In this document: positions 6,869 to 12,230 of the stretch, piece by piece | Numbering within the stretch: the stretch's first letter is position 1 | Layout of the letters: every line of letters starts with the position of its first letter | Source of the DNA: CAZMGG01 sp964565715 | GTDB taxonomy: Bacteria > Planctomycetota > UBA1135 > UBA2386 | Length of the DNA stretch: 12,230 nucleotides | Direction: 5' to 3' | Assembly (NCBI GenBank): GCA_964565715.1 | Contig: CAZMGG010000160.1 | Location: forward strand, 1-12,230 | Notes under the pieces: model-generated | The model's database searches: none | The model's input: only the letters and a program-made list of their open reading frames with translations | What the model was told of the DNA's origin: nothing | Program-made: the position numbers and the translations under genes

Positions 6869-8020
6869 TCAGCGGAGCTGCAGGCCGATGGCCTCGCCGG
6901 GCGCCAGGGTGGCGAGCGGCGGCAGGATGACCTCCCAGGCCCATTCGGGCTGGCCGGGGATGCGCCAGAGGCGTTCGGGAACGGCCACCAGGGCCGGCGA
7001 GATGCTCTGCACCGGGCTGTGGCCGGCGGGGCGGCCGTCGGCGCGGACCACCTGCAGGGGCTGGTCGAGGCGGAGGCCGGTGCGCAGGGTGTCGGGCAGG
7101 TAGGCGACGATGCGCTGTGGGGTGGGGTCGACGACGGTGAGGAGCAGGGCGCCGGGGCGCAGCCAGTCGCCGGACTGCGCGGCGAGCGAGGCGATGCGGC
7201 CGGCGGCCGGCGCCAGCAGGTCGAGCTGGCTCGCCTGCAGGGTCAGCTCGTCGAGGCGGGTCTCCTGCACGCGGATGCGCCAGCGCTGCGGGGCGAGCGC
7301 GACGTCGCGGGGCATGGCGCCGGGCTGTTCGAAGGCGAAGCGCTCGAGGCGGGCCTGGCTGGCGGCGATGCGGGCGTGGCGTTCCTGCTGCACCTGCTCC
7401 AGCTCGGCGATGCGTTGCTTGAGGGCATCGTGCTCGGTGCGGCGGCGGACCAGCTCGGTGTCGGCGAGCAGGCCCTTCTGGGCGAGGTCGGTGAGGCGGC
7501 CGGTCTCGATGGCGAGGCCCTGCTCGCGGACGCGGGCCTCGGCCAGCTCGGCGCGGGTGCCGAGCGCGTCGAGCTGGGCGGCCTCCAGCGCGCTGGCGAG
7601 GCGGCGCTGCTCGGTGCTCTGGTCCATGGCCTGGCGCATGGCGTCGGTGGCGGCCTGCCGTTCGAGGTCGGCCTCGCGCTCGCGCAGCTCGGCGGCGAGG
7701 CGTTCGAGCTCGTGCTGCTCGCGGGTGAGGCGGAGGCGCAGGTCGGCGTCGGCGAAGCGGGCGAGGCGCTGGCCGGGCTGGACCTCCTGATGGAGGGTGA
7801 CCAGGACGGTCTCCAGGCGGCCCTCGATGGGGGCGACCACGGTGTGCTGGCGGGATTCGACGAGGCCGCGGAGTCCCGCGCGGGAATGGCGGCCCTGGGC
7901 GAGCAGGAGGATGGCGGCGATGCAGGCGAGCCAGACGAGGCCGGGGGTGAGACCACGCAGGCGGCCGGCGAAGCGGACGTTGGCCTGGGCGCGGGGGCGG
8001 CTGGGGGACGGCTGGGTCAC
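6869..8020 (-). CDS. HlyD-family membrane fusion (periplasmic adaptor) protein
   Basis: A 383-residue adaptor of the HlyD/membrane fusion class, which bridges an inner-membrane transporter and outer-envelope components. It has a short basic N-terminus and one membrane segment at about 26-42 (LVWLACIAAILLLAQG). The first half of a lipoyl-like domain follows at about 60-90 (VVAPIEGRLETVLV). A long Glu/Arg/Ala-rich coiled coil covers 92-268, and the second lipoyl half is at 268-300 (LLAPAAGRIASL, then SGDWLRPGALL). A beta-barrel-like tail ends the protein. The start is GTG at 8020, overlapping the DUF4956 stop as GTGA, with GAGGA just upstream as a ribosome binding site, so translational coupling is likely. 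No ABC ATPase, RND or MFS transporter and no TolC-like channel is encoded nearby, so its partner may be the DUF4956 protein. The family is secure; the cargo is unknown. Confidence 0.88.
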   Translation of the reverse strand: MTQPSPSRPRAQANVRFAGRLRGLTPGLVWLACIAAILLLAQGRHSRAGLRGLVESRQHTVVAPIEGRLETVLVTLHQEVQPGQRLARFADADLRLRLTREQHELERLAAELREREADLERQAATDAMRQAMDQSTEQRRLASALEAAQLDALGTRAELAEARVREQGLAIETGRLTDLAQKGLLADTELVRRRTEHDALKQRIAELEQVQQERHARIAASQARLERFAFEQPGAMPRDVALAPQRWRIRVQETRLDELTLQASQLDLLAPAAGRIASLAAQSGDWLRPGALLLTVVDPTPQRIVAYLPDTLRTGLRLDQPLQVVRADGRPAGHSPVQSISPALVAVPERLWRIPGQPEWAWEVILPPLATLAPGEAIGLQLR

Positions 8021-8709
8021 AGTTCCTCGTGTTCGTCCTGGGCCAGCAGGACCACGCCGCTGGCGCCGGGGATGGCGCGGACGTCCTGCAGGAGGCCGGC
8101 CACCTGGTGGGGATCGTGCAGGCGGAGCTGGTAGGCATACTCGAGCTCCTGCTCGAGGGCGCCCTCGCGGAGGTGCATCAGGGCGAAGGTGCGGCAGTAG
8201 TGGCCGAGCACGGTGCGCAGGCGGGCTTCCTGCTCGGCGGTGGCGGGCATGCGGAAGCGGAGGACGGAGTCGGTGCCCAGCCGCTCGCCGAAGCGGATCC
8301 AGTCGAGGTAGAGGGTGACCAGCAGGGCGAAGGCGGTGCCGGCGACGGCGAGCAGGAGCTGCTGGGCGCCGACGGTGATGCCGATGCTGACGGCGAGGAA
8401 CAGGAAGGCGGTGTCGCGGGAGTCCTTGATCGGCGTGCGGAAGCGGATGAGGGCGAGCGCGCCGAACAGGCCGAAGGCCCGGGCCAGGCTGTCGCCGATG
8501 GCCAGCATGACGATGGTGACGATCATCGCCAGCAGCACCAGCGACTGCACGAACGAGCGTGAGTAGCTCATGCCGTGGTGGGTGCGGACGTAGACCCAGG
8601 CCAGCGGTTTGGCGAGGACGAAGGCGAGCAGCAGGCAGAGCAGCGCGTCCTGCAGGGACGGCAGGCCGGCCGCCCAGGTGCTGGCGAGGGACTGGAGGAA
8701 CTCGGGCAT
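8017..8709 (-). CDS. DUF4956 multi-pass membrane protein
   Basis: A 230-residue integral membrane protein of the DUF4956 family, whose function is not established. Hydrophobic segments are at about 19-40, 53-72, 74-90, 101-118 and 119-137, so four or five crossings are likely. The family's conserved block is intact: SYSRSFVQSLVLL (48-60), IGDSLARAFGLFGALALIRF (71-90) and RTPIKDSRDTAF (91-102). The charged C-terminal third (about 145-230) looks soluble and may be a ferredoxin-like or ACT-like domain. ATG at 8709 follows the VTC gene stop by 4 bp and the stop overlaps the hlyD-like start, so it is translated within a tight operon. Pairing with a VTC-domain gene is a recurrent arrangement for this family. 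I infer that it is the membrane partner of that enzyme and possibly a channel for its product. Confidence 0.9.
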   Translation of the reverse strand: MPEFLQSLASTWAAGLPSLQDALLCLLLAFVLAKPLAWVYVRTHHGMSYSRSFVQSLVLLAMIVTIVMLAIGDSLARAFGLFGALALIRFRTPIKDSRDTAFLFLAVSIGITVGAQQLLLAVAGTAFALLVTLYLDWIRFGERLGTDSVLRFRMPATAEQEARLRTVLGHYCRTFALMHLREGALEQELEYAYQLRLHDPHQVAGLLQDVRAIPGASGVVLLAQDEHEEL

Positions 8710-8713
8710 CGGG

Positions 8714-9454
8714 CTAGTGGGCGGCTTCCAGGCCGGTGGCGCCGATCCGGTCGACGGAGCGGCAGTACTTGGAGAAGGAGATGCGGCGGAGGCCGAAGTG
8801 CTGGACCGCCTGCAGCATCCAGTTCGGGCAGCGGTTGGTGAACTTGAGCTCGAGCACGACGCCGCGCACGGCGACCGGCTGGAAGCGGGCGTCCTGCACC
8901 GGCAGGACGGGCTGGTCGGTGCGCAGCGTGCGCAGGGCGCGATCGAAGGTGACGCGGGACTCGGGCTCGACGGCCCCGACGTAGGCCTGCCGGTCGTAGC
9001 GCACCACCACGGTCGGCAGCGCCCGGCGGAGCTGGACCAGCCGGCAGAACTCGAGCAGCGCGCTGGCCTGGGCGGGGCGCATGGCCGACAGGTCCGGCGG
9101 CGTGCCGGCCGTGATGGTGGCCAGCGCCGCCCGCGGCACCGGGCAGCGTTGCTTGTGGACGATGCCGTCGTGCCGGCGCTTGATCTCGGCGAACAGCGGC
9201 ACCGTGGGATCGTCGGTGTAGGCGCGGATGCGGAGCTTGTAGCGCTGCTTCTTGCCCTCGACGGTCTCCCGGTAGAGCTGCAGCTCGGAGCCGTCGAGGT
9301 AGAGCGTGCTCACCGGGTAGGTGTGGTCGGGCGAGCCCGCGGCGTGCTCGTCGGGCTGCAGGAAGGGCAGCAACCGACGGCGCAGCGCCGCGGCCACGCT
9401 CTCCGGCACGAGATACTTGCACTCGTACCGTTGCCAGGCGGGGAGGCCGGTCAT
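8714..9454 (-). CDS. VTC-domain protein, likely polyphosphate polymerase
   Basis: A 246-residue protein made almost entirely of one VTC domain, the tunnel-shaped triphosphate-binding fold that in yeast Vtc4 makes polyphosphate from ATP. Seen motifs, in order: RYECKYLV (9-16), STLYLD (49-54), RYKLRIRAY (71-79), FAEIKRR (88-94), VVRYDRQAY (150-158), RVTFDRAL (167-174), LELKF (201-205) and SKYCRSV (228-234). The Lys and Arg residues in these strands, with E202, are the expected tunnel residues for phosphate and metal binding. By position, K13, R75, R77, K92, R155 and K229 are good candidates. There is no SPX domain and no membrane segment, so it is probably cytoplasmic and recruited by the DUF4956 protein 4 bp downstream. 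It begins 16 bp after the cotH-like stop. Polymerase activity is inferred; other CYTH-like phosphate chemistry is possible. Confidence 0.88.
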   Translation of the reverse strand: MTGLPAWQRYECKYLVPESVAAALRRRLLPFLQPDEHAAGSPDHTYPVSTLYLDGSELQLYRETVEGKKQRYKLRIRAYTDDPTVPLFAEIKRRHDGIVHKQRCPVPRAALATITAGTPPDLSAMRPAQASALLEFCRLVQLRRALPTVVVRYDRQAYVGAVEPESRVTFDRALRTLRTDQPVLPVQDARFQPVAVRGVVLELKFTNRCPNWMLQAVQHFGLRRISFSKYCRSVDRIGATGLEAAH

Positions 9455-9470
9455 CGACGGAATGCCGGCC

Positions 9471-11873
9471 TCAGGGGCAGAGGACCAGGCCGATGGCCCG
9501 GGTGGTGTCGAAGCCGGTGCCCGCCAGCGTCATCGCCTGGCCGAAGAGGCGCAGGCCGGCGAAGGTCGGGTTGTTGGGGATCGACAAGGGCGAGGTGGCC
9601 ATGCCGGCGGCGTTGACGAACACCGCCGAGTGGACCACCAGGCCGGTCGGCTCGAGCAGCATCACCTCGCCGGGGATGCCGTAGGCGCCCAGGTCGACGT
9701 GGGCCGGCAGGAGGTTGAGCAGCATCGCGCCGATCGAGCCCGGGGCGGCGCCGGACAGCGTCAGGACCGGCGCCTGGCCGACCTGCACGCTGCCGGTGAC
9801 CGCCAGCGTTGTGCCGTGCACGCTCGGATCGAGCGCGCCGAAGGTGCGTGTGCCGCAGGCGGTGGGCTCGTTGCGGGCATAGGGGGTCGGCACCGGCAGG
9901 GTGACCCAGGTCGGGCCGCCGTCCAGCACGCGGCCGGTGGCGACGTCGGCCTGCTGCGGGCCGAACACGAACACGTCGTGCAGCGACTGGCCATCGGCGG
10001 CGAACAGGGCCACGGTCTCGCCGGTGCTGGCCAGCTTGAAGTTGGCGTGCAGGGGGCCCTGGGTGCCGTCCTCGTCGCACCAGACCAGCAGCGTGCCGAA
10101 CGCCGGGATGATGGTGTTCGCCGGGATCGTGAACTTCAGCTGCGACAGGTCGTCGCTGAGCCGCATGCCGCCGACGTTCACCGGCGCGTTGGAGGTGTTG
10201 TAGAGCTCCAGCCAGTCCTCGCGCTGGTTGTTCTCGTCGACGATGCCGGTCTGGTTCTGGGCGACGAACTCGTTGATGACGATGGGCGAGGGGGTCATCG
10301 GCCAGGACACCAGGTACTGCGGGGCGCCGTGCTCGGCGCCCGACGGCAGGAAGGTGGCCAGCCCGGTCGCCGTGCGCGCCTCGGTGTAGTAGTCGATCCG
10401 CGAGCCGGGTGGCTGGGCCGGGATGCTGGCGCCCCAGACGCCGTCGTTGGCCGCGCCGTCGCCGTGCAGGCCGTCGTCGAACATCGGCGTGCTGGTGAAC
10501 GGGCCGACGTTGCGCCACCACAGCTTGATGGACGCGGCGAGGCCGTTGGCGGTCACCGTCACTGTCACCGCCTGGGTGGGGTTCGGGCTCAGCGGCGCGC
10601 GGGCGAGGTTGCTGAGCGCGGTGCGGGCCGGCGTGAAGTCCGGGCGCGCGCGCAGGAAGGTCTCACGGCTCTGGATGAACGGCAGCAGGCCGGGCACGGT
10701 GACCGTGCCGCCGGCGCTGATCGTCACCGACTGGGTCAGGTTGCTGTTGAACTGGGCCGTGGTGTAGAGCTTCTTGGTGTCGGCGGCGACGTCGGCGGCG
10801 ATCATGGCGTGGTAGCGCTGCGCCACGGGGGCCAGCCAGGCCGAGTTGAAGGTCTCCTCGACGATGGTGCGGTAGTGGGCCTTGTAGCGCTCGCGCCAGT
10901 CGGCGTTGGTGAGCGTCTTGCTCATCGCCGGCTTGATCGTGCTGGTGGTGTTGTACCAGGGGTCGAGGGTGGTGCTGGCCGCCAGCGCTTCGTTGAGGTC
11001 GAACGGGAAGACGTGGAAGTCGCCGTGGACCTCGTCGTGGTAGAGGAAGTGGTCCTTGCCGGTGCCGATGTAGCTGTCGGTCTGGGTGGTGATGTTCATC
11101 ACCGCCGCATAGCGGTAGAACTGGTCGACGTTGAAGATCGCCGGCAGGAGGCCCGGCAACTGGGCCGCCGCCGTGTTGTTCAGCACGTTGCACAGGGTGA
11201 CCATGTCGGTGCCGTCGCCCTGCTTGGCCTGGTAGGCCGACAGGTAGAGCGACGGCGAGCTGCCGAGCCAGGTCATCGCGCAGCGGCCGTTGGCGAAGCT
11301 GCCGGACGCCGGGAAGCCGCGGTAGCGGTTGCCGTCGTTGGACCGGAACCACGCCTTCATCATGTCCTTGTTGGGCTGCTCGACGTTGATGTAGATGCCC
11401 CAGTAGACGCCGTTCAGCCACAGCCGGACGAAGTTGCACTTCGGCGCCACGCCGTGCCGGCGCATGATCATGTAGGTGAGGAATTCGCGCAGGAAGAGCG
11501 GGTCGTGGAAGCCGTTGTTCAGGTTCAGGTTGCTGTAGCCCAGCAGGTCCTGGCCCTGCACCATCCAGTCGGTGTCGACGTTGAAGCTGGTCTTCTGCGA
11601 GCCGGGCGGCAGCTGGCTGTAGCTGGTGTTGCCCCGGAACTGCACGCCGACGTTGGGCAGGGTGATGGTCGGGCCGGCGCCGTCGAGCTGCAGGTTGGCG
11701 GCGATGTTGGTCTCGCTGGACACGTTCTGCTGCAGCAGGGTCCACCAGTTGGACTGGCTGAACGTGAGGCGCAGGTCGCGGACGGTGTCCGGATCGTAGA
11801 AGTCGGGGACCTGGGCGAGGGCGGGAGCGGCGACCCAGCACAGGATCGCCACCAGGGCGCGGAGGGTGGGCAT
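9471..11873 (-). CDS. Secreted CotH-type kinase with lamin-tail domain
   Basis: An 800-residue exported protein. ATG at 11873 was chosen because it starts a clear signal peptide (MPTLRALVAILCWVAAPALA, cleavage near residue 20); the frame stays open further upstream, but those codons look non-coding. Residues about 30-410 are a CotH kinase domain: VQFRGNTSY (77-85), K94 in a KTSF strand, the LFLREFLTYMI helix (126-136), LNGVYWGIYINVEQ (153-166), DSYIGTGKDHFLYHD (266-280) and FPFDLNEAL (289-297). D266, D280 and D292 are candidate metal or catalytic acids. CotH in Bacillus spores is an atypical protein kinase. Residues about 435-525 form a beta domain with DDGLHGDGAANDGVW. About 531-665 is a lamin-tail domain (INEFVAQNQ, DWLELYNTS). 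About 670-800 is the C-terminal module shared with the secreted protein near the left end. It leads the four-gene operon. Substrate unknown. Confidence 0.88.
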   Translation of the reverse strand: MPTLRALVAILCWVAAPALAQVPDFYDPDTVRDLRLTFSQSNWWTLLQQNVSSETNIAANLQLDGAGPTITLPNVGVQFRGNTSYSQLPPGSQKTSFNVDTDWMVQGQDLLGYSNLNLNNGFHDPLFLREFLTYMIMRRHGVAPKCNFVRLWLNGVYWGIYINVEQPNKDMMKAWFRSNDGNRYRGFPASGSFANGRCAMTWLGSSPSLYLSAYQAKQGDGTDMVTLCNVLNNTAAAQLPGLLPAIFNVDQFYRYAAVMNITTQTDSYIGTGKDHFLYHDEVHGDFHVFPFDLNEALAASTTLDPWYNTTSTIKPAMSKTLTNADWRERYKAHYRTIVEETFNSAWLAPVAQRYHAMIAADVAADTKKLYTTAQFNSNLTQSVTISAGGTVTVPGLLPFIQSRETFLRARPDFTPARTALSNLARAPLSPNPTQAVTVTVTANGLAASIKLWWRNVGPFTSTPMFDDGLHGDGAANDGVWGASIPAQPPGSRIDYYTEARTATGLATFLPSGAEHGAPQYLVSWPMTPSPIVINEFVAQNQTGIVDENNQREDWLELYNTSNAPVNVGGMRLSDDLSQLKFTIPANTIIPAFGTLLVWCDEDGTQGPLHANFKLASTGETVALFAADGQSLHDVFVFGPQQADVATGRVLDGGPTWVTLPVPTPYARNEPTACGTRTFGALDPSVHGTTLAVTGSVQVGQAPVLTLSGAAPGSIGAMLLNLLPAHVDLGAYGIPGEVMLLEPTGLVVHSAVFVNAAGMATSPLSIPNNPTFAGLRLFGQAMTLAGTGFDTTRAIGLVLCP

Positions 11874-11920
11874 GAGCGCGGGGAGGGGTCCGTCGCCGGG
11901 GCCTGGCGGCGGACGGGGGA

Positions 11921-11926
11921 ATGGTA
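11921..11926 (-). promoter_or_regulatory. Possible -10 hexamer TACCAT for the cotH operon
   Basis: On the minus strand CCTACCATT lies 47 nt before the cotH-like ATG and repeats the CTACCAT word found before the left-hand secreted protein gene. A -35 is not evident. If correct, it drives the whole four-gene operon. Confidence 0.3.
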
Positions 11927-12023
11927 GGCGGCGGTTACGCGGCCGGCGAGCCGCCACCCACCCAAGTATCTGCCGGGCACAGCAAATCCGGGGTGCACCT
12001 TCGACCAGGGGCGGGGCCGCCGC

Positions 12024-12029
12024 TACCCT
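12024..12029 (+). promoter_or_regulatory. Possible -10 hexamer TACCCT for sucC
   Basis: GCTACCCTGCCCGCC lies 18 nt before the sucC ATG. The C-rich leader ending GATCCCCATGA is also found before the secreted protein gene at 457. No good -35 is seen; TTCGAC at 12000-12005 is a weak candidate with 18-bp spacing. Confidence 0.3.
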
Positions 12030-12047
12030 GCCCGCCCCCCGATCCCC

Positions 12048-12230
12048 ATGAACGTCCACGAGTATCAGTCGAAGCAGCTCCTCGCCCGCTACGGCGTGCC
12101 CGTCCCCCAGGGCATCCCGTGCCAGACTCCCGCCGATGCCAAGGCGGCCTTCGCCAAGCTGGGCGGTGCCCTGGCGGTGGTGAAGGCGCAGATCCACGCC
12201 GGCGGCCGCGGCAAGGCCGGCGGCGTCAAG
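12048..12230 (+). CDS. sucC: Succinyl-CoA synthetase (ADP-forming) beta subunit, N-terminal fragment
   Basis: The first 61 residues of the succinyl-CoA ligase beta subunit, the TCA cycle enzyme that couples succinyl-CoA cleavage to ATP or GTP formation with SucD. The start MNVHEYQSKQLLARYGVPVP is the hallmark ATP-grasp N-terminus of SucC. AVVKAQIHAGGRGKAGGVK (about 43-61) is the nucleotide-binding segment, with K46 and the glycine loop. The gene runs off the right edge. ATG at 12048 is well supported because it aligns with the universal family start. There is no clear Shine-Dalgarno sequence; the leader is C-rich. It diverges from the cotH operon and is probably unrelated to it in function. 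Confidence 0.96.
   Translation, partial: MNVHEYQSKQLLARYGVPVPQGIPCQTPADAKAAFAKLGGALAVVKAQIHAGGRGKAGGVK

Larger units (their letters stand above)
11874..12047. other. Divergent intergenic region between the cotH-like gene and sucC
   Basis: The 174 bp separate two start codons pointing away from each other, so both promoters should lie here. It holds CTACCAT facing the cotH-like gene and CTACCCT facing sucC, and GGCGG/CCGCC arms (about 11930-11955) that could pair. No strong -35 hexamer, riboswitch or small gene is seen. Confidence 0.4.

Noticed and set aside
6791..8134. Plus-strand open frame opposite the hlyD-like gene
   Set aside because: Its Gly/Ala/Glu-rich product reflects the antisense of coiled-coil codons; there is no signal peptide or motif.
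9321..11927. Very long open frame on the plus strand opposite the cotH-like gene
   Set aside because: It is antisense to a gene with clear family motifs, its translation is a low-complexity run of Gly, Val, Ala and Arg, and such frames are expected in GC-rich DNA.
11874..12197. N-terminal extension of the cotH-like frame
   Set aside because: The extra 108 codons would bury a clear signal peptide and run antisense into the start of sucC.

Overview
The window is a GC-rich bacterial chromosome segment, about 70% G+C by eye. It probably comes from a member of the Planctomycetota. That is an inference from three things: two secreted proteins end in the same Cys/Gly-rich beta-type module that I associate with secreted proteins of that phylum, most starts lack a clear Shine-Dalgarno sequence, and the gene mix fits. 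No rRNA, tRNA, CRISPR array or transposase was seen. Both ends cut through conserved genes: the 3' end of smc on the left and the 5' end of sucC on the right.

Layout, left to right. (1) 2-388 (+): C-terminal ATPase end of the SMC chromosome-segregation protein. (2) 457-1494 (+): secreted beta-rich protein of unknown function. (3) 1472-2872 (-): AAA ATPase with a DUF4143-type C-terminus and PD-(D/E)XK-like residues; its 3' end overlaps the previous gene by 23 bp. (4) 2873-2977: divergent, AT-richer promoter region with two palindromes. (5) 2978-5308 (+): exported fusion of a class C beta-lactamase-type serine hydrolase with a VanX-type D-Ala-D-Ala dipeptidase. (6) 5309-5700: gene-free stretch with an imperfect 50-bp direct repeat and several inverted repeats. 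(7) 5701-6801 (-): two-domain dCTP deaminase. (8) 6869-11873 (-): tight four-gene operon, transcribed cotH-like kinase, VTC-domain polymerase, DUF4956 membrane protein, HlyD-type adaptor. (9) 12048-12230 (+): start of sucC, divergent from the operon.

The most interesting unit is the operon at 6869-11873. Its spacings are 16 bp, 4 bp and a 4-bp GTGA overlap, so the four products are probably made together. They are a secreted CotH-type kinase with a lamin-tail domain, a cytoplasmic VTC domain (the polyphosphate polymerase fold), a multi-pass membrane protein, and an envelope-spanning adaptor. A reasonable hypothesis is an envelope system that makes or moves a phosphate-containing polymer and phosphorylates or anchors it outside the cell. 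CotH, VTC and DUF4956 genes are known neighbours. The HlyD adaptor, with no recognisable transporter partner here, is the less expected part.

Several genes have a TANNNT hexamer (CTACCAT, CTACCCT, CTAGTGT) 10-47 nt before the start codon, suggesting short leaders and initiation without a Shine-Dalgarno sequence. All assignments come from reading motifs by eye; no database search was possible.
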